Assembly (NCBI GenBank): GCA_027365175.1
Contig: DAHXNY010000003.1
Location: forward strand, 1-64,000
DNA from: Microcaldota archaeon
GTDB taxonomy: Archaea; Micrarchaeota; Micrarchaeia; Micrarchaeales; CABMGC01
Reading direction: 5' to 3'
Length of the DNA stretch: 64,000 nucleotides
Shown: positions 24,082 through 31,942 of the stretch, piece by piece
Layout of the letters: every line of letters starts with the position of its first letter
Position numbering within the stretch: position 1 is the first letter of the stretch
Translations under genes and position numbers: made by a program
Notes under the pieces: generated by a model
Database searches by the model: none
Told to the model about the DNA's origin: nothing
The model's input: only the letters and a program-made list of their open reading frames with translations

Positions 24082-24933
24082 ATGCCAGAAGATACACACA
24101 CGGTCACGTATGATGCTAAGGATATAGAGACCGCAATAAACGAAGCAGTACAATTTTTGCCTAAGAACTTTGCTCCGATGCATGAGCACAGCAAAAGGTG
24201 CTACAGAGTATTGCAGCACATACTTTATGATGATGAGTATACGGTGCTGGAAGCAAAGCAGAGCCTTGTCAAGTCGCTCGCTCCGATAAGGATAGTCGCT
24301 ACCAACAAGCGAATAATACTTGTCAATCCGTCTTTCTCATCCTTATGGCTCGGTTATAACATATTCACTCCTACCAGATACGAGGTTATCCCATACGGCA
24401 ATATAGCGAATATAACCCTGCTTGCAGGCGTTTCGTTCTCAAGCATCTCGGTATACCTTACTACAGGATCTTCAAACTGGGACGGCAGCATAGAGGGGCT
24501 TAAGACCAAGGATGCGAAGGCGATGTTCATATTCATGGAGAAGGTGACCGAATCGCTGAGAAAGCAGGCCAACAGCCATGCACCAACTGCCCAGAAAAGT
24601 TCAAAGAAGAAAAGGAATGAGCTTGACCTCAAGAGATCCATGGAAATGGTAAGGAACAGGGATGCGAAGTTCGTCTGGCTCGGTGCGCATCCTCTGGACT
24701 ATGTTGCAGGCATTCTTGAAGTTGACAAGAGCAATGTTATGAGGGCAGATGCTGGGGAGATAGAGAAAATAGGCAAGGCTGCAGCTGGAAAACTTGAGGG
24801 GCACATATTCGTATGCTATAACGGCGCTTTCTCATCTTCGGTATCGGATTACATGTGGGAAAAGCACGGAATCAACACATACGTGCTTCACGGCGGCATA
24901 GAAGAGCACAAGACAGCAGGAAAGAGCACATGA
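24082..24933 (+). CDS. Bacterial-type PH domain fused to a rhodanese domain
   Basis: Protein of 283 aa. Residues about 45-160 look like a bPH_2-type pleckstrin-homology-like domain (RIVATNKRIILVNPSF, then YEVIPYGNIANITLL). A Lys-rich linker near 170-180 leads to a rhodanese domain: WLGAHPLDYVAGIL, then IFVCYNGAFSSSVSDYMW with the active-site Cys near residue 250 and a YVLHGGI end. The loop CYNGAFSS is close to the rhodanese CxxGxxS form. It could be a membrane- or protein-docked sulfurtransferase or persulfide sensor; partner unknown. Confidence 0.7.
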   Translation: MPEDTHTVTYDAKDIETAINEAVQFLPKNFAPMHEHSKRCYRVLQHILYDDEYTVLEAKQSLVKSLAPIRIVATNKRIILVNPSFSSLWLGYNIFTPTRYEVIPYGNIANITLLAGVSFSSISVYLTTGSSNWDGSIEGLKTKDAKAMFIFMEKVTESLRKQANSHAPTAQKSSKKKRNELDLKRSMEMVRNRDAKFVWLGAHPLDYVAGILEVDKSNVMRADAGEIEKIGKAAAGKLEGHIFVCYNGAFSSSVSDYMWEKHGINTYVLHGGIEEHKTAGKST

Positions 24934-25017
24934 ATAAATATGTAGATAAAGGCGTGGCATCCGACAAAGGACGCATGGTCTTTAGGGCGTGGCATTGCAT
25001 ATTAATATCAGATGTAA

Positions 25018-25338
25018 ATGGAGATGGAAAGAAACGGCAATACTATAATCATGAAGGGCAAAGAACTTGACAGTTTAGATAGATTAGTGCTAGATTTTGT
25101 AAAGCTAATGCCATTCGACTATGTGATAATAAGTGGCTATGCTGCAATACCTAAAGAAGTAAGAAAATTCTGCATAGAAGTAGAAAATGAATCGCACATG
25201 ACACAAGCACTTCAGGACTTAAAAAGAGATGGTTATAACGATGGAATAAGATCAGATGCGATGAGTTATGCAAGGGGCTTCTCGTGGGCCAAAACTGCCT
25301 TTAGAACTGCTGAGCTTTATAAACTCCATAATTGTTAA
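25018..25338 (+). pseudogene. Truncated archaeal nucleotidyltransferase-like remnant
   Basis: Residues 1-43 (NGNTIIMKGKELDSLDRLVL and DYVIISGYAAI) match the start of an archaeal nucleotidyltransferase-like family where GY-A/V-AILFGRS-TEDID should follow. Here the sequence passes from GYAAI straight to PKEVRKFCIEVE, so the acidic catalytic segment is missing. The rest, 60 residues, is open and ends in a normal stop. It is either an internally deleted pseudogene or a repurposed non-catalytic protein. Confidence 0.45.
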
Positions 25339-25399
25339 GCTAGAAGTTCAACTACCGCCACGATGACAAGTCAAATTCTACGACGACAAAAAAGAGCCA

Positions 25400-25471
25400 A
25401 GCCCTGAGAGGGAATTGAACCCCCGACTTCTTGTTTACAAGACAAGCGCTCTACCACTGAGCTACCAGGGC
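25400..25471 (-). tRNA. tRNA-Thr (anticodon TGT)
   Basis: Read on the minus strand, a full cloverleaf: acceptor GCCCTGG pairing with TCAGGGC (one G-U), D arm GCTC-AGTGGTA-GAGC, anticodon arm CTTGT-CTTGTAA-ACAAG with anticodon TGT, a five-base variable loop and T arm with TTCAATT loop. The base after the acceptor is U, as expected for archaeal Thr. CCA is not encoded. No intron. Confidence 0.95.
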
Positions 25472-25532
25472 ATAATAAGGCTTTTGCTTTGTGTTAGACT
25501 ACCACGATTAGAAGATATAAAAAACTGTCTGC

Positions 25533-25838
25533 TCAGTCGCTTAGGAGTATGTCCTTGAAGGATCTGATGAAATACGCCTTTGCCCTCTTTACCTCATCCT
25601 TGCCGTCTTTTGTCAGCACGTATTTTATTATCTTTCCGTCCTTCTTCCCCTCTATGAGGCCGTTGTTCTTTAGCTCCTTCAGAGCAGGATATATGGTGCC
25701 TGCCTTTGGCTTTGCCCCCCTTCTTTTCTCTATCTCTTCTGCCAGCTCCTCCCCATGCATGCTCTTCTTTGAAAGCAGCCACAGTATCTGAAACGAGAGC
25801 ATTCCGCGCATGTCGCAGGTTCCGCATGTTTTCTTCAT
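25533..25838 (-). CDS. PadR family transcriptional regulator
   Basis: Protein of 101 aa. N-terminal CGTCDMRGMLSFQILWLLSK, then the PadR winged helix GAKPKAGTIYPALKELKNNG and wing EGKKDGKIIKYVLTKDGK, and a short C-terminal helix. The N-terminal CxxC just before the domain is shared by a subgroup of PadR proteins and may sense metal. Divergently transcribed from a Cys-rich small protein, with an inverted repeat between them. Confidence 0.88.
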   Translation of the reverse strand: MKKTCGTCDMRGMLSFQILWLLSKKSMHGEELAEEIEKRRGAKPKAGTIYPALKELKNNGLIEGKKDGKIIKYVLTKDGKDEVKRAKAYFIRSFKDILLSD

Positions 25839-25851
25839 TTTACTCGCAGTA

Positions 25852-25901
25852 TATAGGATAACCGATATATTTAAATACTATCTTTTATATGATATCCTAT
25901 A
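25852..25901. promoter_or_regulatory. Divergent promoter with inverted-repeat operator for PadR
   Basis: TATAGGATA (25852-25860) and TATCCTATA (25893-25901) are perfect inverted arms that bracket an AT-rich core with ATATATTTAAATA, a TATA box able to serve both directions. Arms flanking the TATA boxes fit repression by the adjacent PadR protein. Confidence 0.55.
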
Positions 25902-25911
25902 GGTGAGATGA

Positions 25912-26076
25912 ATGTGCGAATGTGGATCCGAATGCGGATGCGGAGGAGGCCGTGGAATGAGAGGCTTCCTTACCAAGGAGGAAAGGATAGAGATTCTGAG
26001 CGAGTACAAGGAGCAGCTCGAAAAGGAGGCAAAGGGTGTAGACGAAAGGATAAAGGAGCTTAAGAAAAATGCCTGA
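25912..26076 (+). CDS. Small Cys-rich metal-binding protein with coiled-coil tail, 54 aa
   Basis: GGTGA at 25902-25906 precedes ATG 25912. The N-terminus MCECGSECGCGGGRG holds five Cys in ten residues, followed by FLTKEERIEILSEYKEQLEK and an amphipathic helix. The same layout (Cys-rich head, then LTKEEKIE-L-EYK-LE-E) occurs in small proteins often found beside PadR regulators. Metal binding or metal-dependent signalling is inferred. Ends in a pyrimidine-rich stretch. Confidence 0.7.
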   Translation: MCECGSECGCGGGRGMRGFLTKEERIEILSEYKEQLEKEAKGVDERIKELKKNA

Positions 26077-26107
26077 TTTCCTGATCAGTTAATCTATAAT
26101 CGTGATT

Positions 26108-26217
26108 TGTTTCTTTTAGTTCCACGTTGTAGGATATTTCTTTTATTTCCCTTGTTTACCTTATTTCTTTTGTTTCCCTTATCTTTTATTTTTAATTTCT
26201 TTTATCTTCTGCCAGGT
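26108..26217 (+). repeat. Pyrimidine-rich tract with imperfect TTTCTTTT-TTTCCCTT units
   Basis: About 110 nt on the plus strand that are nearly all C and T. Motifs TTTCTTTT followed by TTCC or TTTCCCTT recur about four times. The T runs downstream of the 54-aa gene would terminate its transcript in the archaeal manner; on the other strand it lies just after the speD-like stop. No gene found here. Confidence 0.55.
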
Positions 26218-26234
26218 TTATAGCGCGTGAGGGT

Positions 26235-26675
26235 TCACATGCTCCTGTCTGCGAAGAACTTCTTGCTGCTCTTTGTCCTTAATCCTTTTACTATGTGGTC
26301 GAAGGCCTTTTCAGGATCAGATTCCATTCCGCAGGTATAGAGGTCAAGAGTCGCATAGTTGTACTCCTTCCATATATGGAGCGCAACGTGGCTCTCTGTT
26401 ATGAGTGCTATTACGCTTATGCCGCCTTTCTTGCCTCCGAAGGACCATGCCTTCACCTCTACCAGGGTCATGCCCGCCATGTTTATCGCATCGGTTACCA
26501 GCTTCTTCAGGTACTCCATGTCATCCATGCGCTTCATGTCCAGGTCATACAGGTTACCGTAGAAGTGCTTGCCGATTATCTTGTCTTCTACCTTTATTTC
26601 ATCTTTCTCAGGAAGAGTTGAGCCGACAACCTTTGTTATCGTCTTGGTCTTTGCTTTTTCCAGATCGCCATTCAT
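26235..26675 (-). CDS. speD: SpeD-like pyruvoyl decarboxylase (AdoMet or arginine decarboxylase)
   Basis: Protein of 146 aa. The proenzyme cleavage site is the ESH motif within [17 protein letters not shown] near residues 86-102, cut before Ser to form the pyruvoyl cofactor, followed by ATLDLYTCG. In Crenarchaeota a SpeD homologue is an arginine decarboxylase, so this may make either decarboxylated AdoMet or agmatine. An agmatinase gene at 52.9 kb favours an agmatine-to-putrescine route. Substrate not decided by sequence. Confidence 0.85.
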   Translation of the reverse strand: MNGDLEKAKTKTITKVVGSTLPEKDEIKVEDKIIGKHFYGNLYDLDMKRMDDMEYLKKLVTDAINMAGMTLVEVKAWSFGGKKGGISVIALITESHVALHIWKEYNYATLDLYTCGMESDPEKAFDHIVKGLRTKSSKKFFADRSM

Positions 26676-26810
26676 CTTTATCGATTGCCTTGTTTTATTC
26701 TTGATTAAACCGTTTGATTAATTGAATGCTGATAATGGGTATAGAAACATATTTAAATATAATTATCAGGAGCCTTTCTATTAATACGTATTTTTGTTGA
26801 AAGGATATCC

Positions 26811-28928
26811 ATGAAGATAATTGAGCTGCAGGGGAAGCTCCCTGAAGAGGTCCTTGAGTCGTTTAGGAAGCGGGGGATAGCTGAGCTTACCCCTCCGCAG
26901 GCGCTGGCAGTAGAGTATGGACTTCTTGAAGGAAAGGACTTCGTGGTAGCTGCGCCTACGGCAAGCGGCAAGACGCTGATAGCTGAGATGGCAATGCTCA
27001 GGAGCGTGATGCGCGGGAGGAAGAAGGCGATATATGTGGCGCCCATGCGAGCGCTTGTGAGCGAGAAGTACCATGAGTTCAAGGAGGCGTATCCTGGAAT
27101 AAAGGTTGCCATGTCCATAGGCGACCTGGATTCGCTTGACAGCTGGCTTCACGAGTATCAGATAATATTGGCTTCCACGGAAAAGCTCGACAGCCTGATA
27201 AGGCACGGGGCGGAGTGGCTTGACACTGTAGGCTGCATAGTCTTTGACGAGGTGCATATGCTTGATGATTCTACAAGGGGGCCTACGCTGGAGATCCTTA
27301 TGACAAGGCTGAAGAGAGTTGCAAAGGATTCGCAGATAGTGGCGCTGAGTGCGACTGTGGGGAATGCCAGGGAGCTCGCGGAGTGGCTCGGGAGCGAGCT
27401 GATAGAGAGCGATTACAGGCCTGTAGAGCTCAGGAAGGGCATAGAGCAGAACGGAACCATCTATTATGCTGATGGGGAAGAGGCGGTTGATAACGGCAGC
27501 AAGCTTGCCGAGATAAGGATAGCTGCGAATACCTTTGGTATGCATAAGCAGATACTCCTCTTCTACAGCACAAAGAGGAATACAGAGGCTGGTGCGGAGA
27601 GACTCTCCCTTCTCACTTCATCTGTGCTCAGCCAGGAGGAGAAGCTTAAGCTCAGCGAGGTCTCTGCGCGCATATTAGGGGCTCTTGGAAGGCCTACGAC
27701 GCAGTGCGAGAAGCTCGCAAGGTTCGTTGAGAAAGGAGTTGCCTTCCATCATAGCGGGCTGGTGAACGAGCAGAGGCACGCCGTTGAGGAAGCATTCAAG
27801 GAAGGGCTGATAAAGGCGATATGCTCCACCACCACTCTGGGCATGGGAGTAAACCTTCCCGCACATACAGTAGTTGTAAGAGATACCGTAAGATACGATG
27901 CGGAATATGGAAGCGTGCGCATGGGCGTCAATGTCGTAACGCAGTTGTTCGGCAGAGCGGGCCGCCCGAAGTATGACAGGATGGGCAGAGCCCTGCTCAT
28001 AGCTAAATCCAAGGAGGATATGCGCAGCTTGTACGAGAGATACATTGACGGGGAATTGGAGCCGGTGGAATCGAAGCTTGGGATGGAGAGCGTTCTGAGG
28101 ACGCACCTTCTCTCCTTCATAGCGACTAAATTCCTCACAAGCAAAGAGTCGATATCTGATTTCATGGCAGGCACCTTCTACGGCTACCAGTATGCGGACA
28201 TGAATGACCTGAACAGGATAATAGGCAGGGTTCTGAAGGAGCTGCAGGAGTGGAACTTCATAGAGAGCTATGGGAGCTTGTACAGGGCGACGAAAGTAGG
28301 CGAGCGCGTAAGCGAGCTGTACATAGATCCTATGTCTGGCAAGTGGATGATTGACTCACTACCTAAGGCAAAGGACAGCATATCCATATTATTCATGATC
28401 TCCAATACGATAGAGATGCGGCCTTATGTCAAGATAGTTGAGGAGGCGGAGGAACGGTTCTTCGGTTACCAGCAGATGATAGAGAGCGAAGGAGGATACA
28501 TACTCTCCGAGGACATAGGCTATTATGATCCGCTTAAGCCTTTTTCGACGTCGATAATGCTGAACGACTGGATAAGCGAGAAGCATGAACAGGAGATAAC
28601 GCAGAAGTACGGGACGACTCCCGGGGCCCTTTATACAAAGATAAACAATGCGGACTGGCTGCTATACTCAGCGTCTGAACTGGGAAAGCTTCTCAAGGTG
28701 AGCTCCAGGAAGCTGACAGAGGTGAGGGTGAGGATGAGGTATGGAATAAAGGAGGAGTTGATGGACCTCGTAAGGCTTGAGGGAATAGGAAGGGTCAGGG
28801 CGCGTCTTCTGTTCATGAATGGAATTCCAGACGTTAAAAGCCTCAGGAAAGCTGGCGCGAAGGAGAAGGTGGAGAGGCTTCTTGGCAGGGAAATCGCAAA
28901 AAGAGTGTACGAACAGCTCAGCGAGTAG
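26811..28928 (+). CDS. hel308: Hel308-type Ski2-like DNA helicase
   Basis: Superfamily 2 helicase of 705 aa acting at stalled replication forks. Q-motif region LTPPQALAVEYG, motif I APTASGKTLIAEMA near 44-57, motif II FDEVHML, motif III LSATVGN, motif IV region near LLFYSTKRNTE, motif VI QLFGRAGRPKYD, then a winged helix, a ratchet domain and a C-terminal HhH-like segment LEGIGRVRARLLF. The DEVH variant instead of DExH with Ile is conservative. Starts at ATG with GAAAGGAT upstream. Confidence 0.95.
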   Translation: MKIIELQGKLPEEVLESFRKRGIAELTPPQALAVEYGLLEGKDFVVAAPTASGKTLIAEMAMLRSVMRGRKKAIYVAPMRALVSEKYHEFKEAYPGIKVAMSIGDLDSLDSWLHEYQIILASTEKLDSLIRHGAEWLDTVGCIVFDEVHMLDDSTRGPTLEILMTRLKRVAKDSQIVALSATVGNARELAEWLGSELIESDYRPVELRKGIEQNGTIYYADGEEAVDNGSKLAEIRIAANTFGMHKQILLFYSTKRNTEAGAERLSLLTSSVLSQEEKLKLSEVSARILGALGRPTTQCEKLARFVEKGVAFHHSGLVNEQRHAVEEAFKEGLIKAICSTTTLGMGVNLPAHTVVVRDTVRYDAEYGSVRMGVNVVTQLFGRAGRPKYDRMGRALLIAKSKEDMRSLYERYIDGELEPVESKLGMESVLRTHLLSFIATKFLTSKESISDFMAGTFYGYQYADMNDLNRIIGRVLKELQEWNFIESYGSLYRATKVGERVSELYIDPMSGKWMIDSLPKAKDSISILFMISNTIEMRPYVKIVEEAEERFFGYQQMIESEGGYILSEDIGYYDPLKPFSTSIMLNDWISEKHEQEITQKYGTTPGALYTKINNADWLLYSASELGKLLKVSSRKLTEVRVRMRYGIKEELMDLVRLEGIGRVRARLLFMNGIPDVKSLRKAGAKEKVERLLGREIAKRVYEQLSE

Positions 28929-29026
28929 CGAATTTCCTCGTGTAATTCCGCTAATGGGATTTATAGAAAGCTTAATAAAAATGAGCAAGTATTATTAGTT
29001 CAGTTTTAAGGCGACTGGTGAAAAAA

Positions 29027-29395
29027 ATGGGAGTTTTTGATAAGCTGGGCCAGACATTCGGCTCACAGAGCAAGGACATGGATCTCGGAGACTACATGAG
29101 CGCTGTAGAGATGGAAGATGTAGACGTAATGCACGAACCTGCAGATATGTACATCAAGCCTGTATCTATATCAAGCGAGGATGAAGTCAAGTCTGTTGAG
29201 GACGAAGTTTCCAAGAAGAACATAATACTTCTGGATATAACGGAGCTTAACAAGCGACCTACGACAAGGAGCAATGTAATATCAGAGCTGAAGAGATTCA
29301 CTGCAAAGATAAACGGGGACATAGGGCAGATAGACCAGACAAGGATACTGCTGACCCCTGCAAAGATAAAGATAATAAAGAGAAAGAAGCAGTAA
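29027..29395 (+). CDS. sepF: SepF-like cell division protein
   Basis: Protein of 122 aa. A short amphipathic N-terminus (MGVFDKLGQTFG) suitable for membrane binding, an acidic linker, then the SepF core with IILLDITELNKRPTTRSNVI and ends KIKIIKRKKQ. SepF anchors FtsZ to the membrane and is essential in many archaea. GGTGA at 29016-29021 is the ribosome site for ATG 29027. Two ftsZ genes are 6 kb away. Confidence 0.88.
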   Translation: MGVFDKLGQTFGSQSKDMDLGDYMSAVEMEDVDVMHEPADMYIKPVSISSEDEVKSVEDEVSKKNIILLDITELNKRPTTRSNVISELKRFTAKINGDIGQIDQTRILLTPAKIKIIKRKKQ

Positions 29396-30085
29396 TCACT
29401 TCTTCAGGGCGGTTATAAGCGCGTGCACCTCAGTGCCGCTTGGCTGCGAAGCGCGTACCATTCTCCGGAATACTGCGCTCACAGCCTTTTTGTTTCTTAT
29501 CCTTTTCTTTTCAAGAGAGCTATCGAAGATTCTGAACAGGTACTCCAGCTCCTTCTTCTCCACCTTCCTGTTTGATATGTCCCTGTACAAGGGGACGAAG
29601 TCCTGTTTTGTGAACTCATAGAGTATCAGGGCAAGGGCGTGAGAGATGTTTAGCACAGGATATCTCTTAGAAGTGCCTATGTACATCACCATGTCGCATC
29701 CTTCCACCTCCTCTGCGCTTAGCCCGGTGTCATCCCTCCCTATCAGCACGCCTATTACCGCTTTTTCATCGAGCTTCTTCAGCTTTGCAGCGGAGTCCTG
29801 AAGGAGAAGGATGCGCTTGAAGGTGCGGTTTGCCTTCTCCCATATCCCTGTCGTCCCTATCACCAGGGAGCACTCCTTTGTAGCCTCTTCTATGCTATCG
29901 TATACCTTTGCATTCTTCAGCAGATGGCTTGCGTGCTTTGAGAACATTATCGCCTTGCTTCCCGTAATCTTTGCCCTTGGCTTTACGAAGTATAGCTTGT
30001 TTATCCCGAAGTTCATCGACACTCTTGCTATATAACCGATGTTTATCTGGTACTTCGGCTCTACGAGTATTATCTTGAAGCGCAT
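29396..30085 (-). CDS. SPOUT RNA methyltransferase, TrmJ/SpoU-like
   Basis: Protein of 229 aa starting at MRFKIILVEPKYQINIGYIA. This is the TrmJ-type start (VxPxxxxNIGxxAR) of tRNA 2'-O-methyltransferases. VIGTTG lies in the middle and the knot region is GVLIGRDDTGLSAEEV followed by PVLNISHALALILYE, which binds SAM. Likely target is position 32 of tRNA. A C-terminal helical part is basic. The frame stays open upstream, but this start follows the CPBP stop by five bases. Confidence 0.88.
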   Translation of the reverse strand: MRFKIILVEPKYQINIGYIARVSMNFGINKLYFVKPRAKITGSKAIMFSKHASHLLKNAKVYDSIEEATKECSLVIGTTGIWEKANRTFKRILLLQDSAAKLKKLDEKAVIGVLIGRDDTGLSAEEVEGCDMVMYIGTSKRYPVLNISHALALILYEFTKQDFVPLYRDISNRKVEKKELEYLFRIFDSSLEKKRIRNKKAVSAVFRRMVRASQPSGTEVHALITALKK

Positions 30086-30090
30086 CTTTA

Positions 30091-30858
30091 TCAGTGGATT
30101 AGGATTATACTTAGTATGGCAAGGACGCCTATGGAGTTGACAAGGATATGGGCGAGCATGCTCGGATACAATGAATCGGATTCGCTGAACACATATCCTG
30201 CAATCAGTCCGAAGAGCGTCGCAGCCACTACCTCTATTGCAAAGGTTGAGTCGTAGCTCGCATGAAGCAGCCCGAAGACCACTGCACTTGCCACTATGCC
30301 TGCCCATACGGGTCTGTAGCTCCTTTTAAGCAGTGATGAGCCTATGGCCCCTGTGCCTATGTTTATCCTTTTTATGAGGAAGCCCCTGAAGAATATCTCC
30401 TCGTTTATAGGCTCTATGACTGCGACGAATATGTAGAACCATAACGGAGCTCCTGTGAAGAGCACGCCGGTGTTTGTGTTTATGGCGGTATTCAGGAAGT
30501 TACCAAAGGCGCCTACCGCAACCTCAAGCATAAGTATTATGATGAATAATAGCATTCCTATCCACAGCACATTTACTGATATCCTGTCCTTTGACAGTCC
30601 CAGGAAGCCCAGCGTCTCCTTCAGGCTCTCCCTCTTGTAGAGCTTCCCGTATAGGAATACGGCTACAGACAGGGATAGCAATGAGGCCACTTCAAGGATA
30701 AATGTCAGGGTATTGTTTGATATCAGGCCGACCGAGTATGCACCGTATGAGATAAGGCTGAGCACGCTGATGGATACGATATACAGCGCAAAATATATTG
30801 CTATTGAGAAGATAGAACGTCCTGATTCCTGCCGCAGGTTATATCCCAAAAGGCGCAC
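30091..30858 (-). CDS. CPBP family intramembrane metalloprotease
   Basis: Membrane protein of 255 aa with about seven hydrophobic segments. The catalytic motif INEEIFFRGFLIKR (EExxxR) is followed by FGLLHASY and by SMLAHILVNSIG, the second and third His motifs. The family includes CAAX prenyl proteases and Abi-type proteins; the substrate is unknown. It starts directly after the eS31 gene and ends five bases before the SPOUT gene. Confidence 0.9.
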   Translation of the reverse strand: MRLLGYNLRQESGRSIFSIAIYFALYIVSISVLSLISYGAYSVGLISNNTLTFILEVASLLSLSVAVFLYGKLYKRESLKETLGFLGLSKDRISVNVLWIGMLLFIIILMLEVAVGAFGNFLNTAINTNTGVLFTGAPLWFYIFVAVIEPINEEIFFRGFLIKRINIGTGAIGSSLLKRSYRPVWAGIVASAVVFGLLHASYDSTFAIEVVAATLFGLIAGYVFSESDSLYPSMLAHILVNSIGVLAILSIILIH

Positions 30859-30996
30859 CTATTTGCCCTTGAACTCGGTGTATCTGCACTTGCCGCACGC
30901 ATATCTGTCCTTGTGGTCGGCCATGCGGGCACCGCACTTGGGGCAGTACTTCGCCCCCGGTTTGTATACAGCTGCCTTCTTTCCCTCTTTTGCCAT
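30859..30996 (-). CDS. rps27ae: 30S ribosomal protein eS31 (S27ae)
   Basis: Protein of 45 aa: [14 protein letters not shown], then [20 protein letters not shown] with four Cys forming the zinc ribbon, ending TEFKGK. Length and motif match archaeal S27ae. It follows eS24 and aIF5A on the same strand. Confidence 0.95.
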   Translation of the reverse strand: MAKEGKKAAVYKPGAKYCPKCGARMADHKDRYACGKCRYTEFKGK

Positions 30997-31012
30997 GTTA
31001 ATCATCTAAAAA

Positions 31013-31366
31013 TCATTCAGCCCCTTCTGCCTTTTCAGCAGGCTTGGCTTCTTCTGCCGCTTCCTGCTTTGCAGGCGCTGCTCCTTTTGCAAGTGCCTCC
31101 TTCTTCTTTGCAGAGAGCTTGAATGCCCCTCTCTTCTTTGCCTCAGGAGTAAGGTATGCATATGCGGTTATTGTGCATCTCTTCTGTCCGTAATCCTGGT
31201 CGACGCTCACTATCTCTACCATCTCAGGATCAAGATTCTTCTTCTTGCATAGCTCCTCCTTGACCTGCTGCCGTGTGGGCGTTTTGTCCTTGAAGGTTGC
31301 TTCTGCCTTTATCTCATTCCTTTCAAACAGCTTGTTTTCGTGCTCTTTCTCTATTTTCAATTCCAT
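31013..31366 (-). CDS. rps24e: 30S ribosomal protein eS24
   Basis: Protein of 117 aa. Core residues 1-95 show ELKIEKEHENKLFERNEIK, then PTRQQVKEELCKKKN and the conserved strand DYGQKRCTITAYAYLTPE. A C-terminal Ala/Lys/Glu-rich extension is added. Starts one base after the aIF5A stop, so both are cotranscribed. Confidence 0.95.
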   Translation of the reverse strand: MELKIEKEHENKLFERNEIKAEATFKDKTPTRQQVKEELCKKKNLDPEMVEIVSVDQDYGQKRCTITAYAYLTPEAKKRGAFKLSAKKKEALAKGAAPAKQEAAEEAKPAEKAEGAE

Positions 31367-31771
31367 CTAACCGCCCATTACTCTTGATATAGCTCTTCTT
31401 CCTGACGCTTCCATTATCTCTATCTCCGCCCCTGCCTTGACGCTGCCCTTCATGTCCTCAGGTATCGGCAGGTCGAAGGTCTCATAGCTCTCCAGGTCCA
31501 TAACCTGCGCAGTTGTGTCTGTAACTGATACAATCTGTCCTTTCTTCTTTGTTATTACAGGTACCTCTATGTCTCCGGAGCTCGGCTTCAGAAGGGTCTT
31601 CTTCTGCCCATCGAAGATGCCTATGCCCGTTATTCGCATCTTTGCAGCTCCGTGCTTTCCAGGTGCAGAGGTCTCTATGTCTACCACCCTGCACGCTATA
31701 CCGTCTATCATGACGAAGCGACCTATCTTTAGGTCCTTCATAGTTCCATAAGTTATTTCGTCTGTCACCAA
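31367..31771 (-). CDS. eif5a: Translation factor aIF5A
   Basis: Translation elongation/initiation factor of 134 aa that relieves ribosome stalling. The hypusination or deoxyhypusination loop APGKHGAAK holds the modified Lys near residue 37. N-terminal SH3-like and C-terminal OB domains are complete, ending ASGRRAISRVMGG. Its first 15 codons and promoter also occur at 34951-35076. The TATA-like TTTATAAA lies in the repeat at about 31843-31850, giving a leader of about 50 nt. Confidence 0.96.
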   Translation of the reverse strand: MVTDEITYGTMKDLKIGRFVMIDGIACRVVDIETSAPGKHGAAKMRITGIGIFDGQKKTLLKPSSGDIEVPVITKKKGQIVSVTDTTAQVMDLESYETFDLPIPEDMKGSVKAGAEIEIMEASGRRAISRVMGG

Positions 31772-31852
31772 ACCAGCTTCTCAAAAGTTTTACTGATAAA
31801 ACAAGTAAACCTGTTTTCCATAGGAGTATTAACTAAGAAAAATTTATAAATA
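31727..31852. repeat. Direct repeat copy 1, 126 bp (aIF5A 5' end and promoter)
   Basis: Identical over all 126 bases to 34951-35076, offset 3224. It covers codons 1-15 of the intact aIF5A gene, the leader and the promoter. This copy joins the intact gene to the inserted cassette. Confidence 0.98.
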
Positions 31853-31942
31853 GGGATACATGAACGCATGTGAGAGCCAGAAACTTATAAGTATCATGTA
31901 AAACAATTATGTAATGCAGATTTAATAACCAAGTATGATAAA

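Noticed and set aside
31013-31771. Effect of the insertion on aIF5A expression
   Set aside because: The intact gene keeps its whole promoter in repeat copy 1, so loss of function is not supported.
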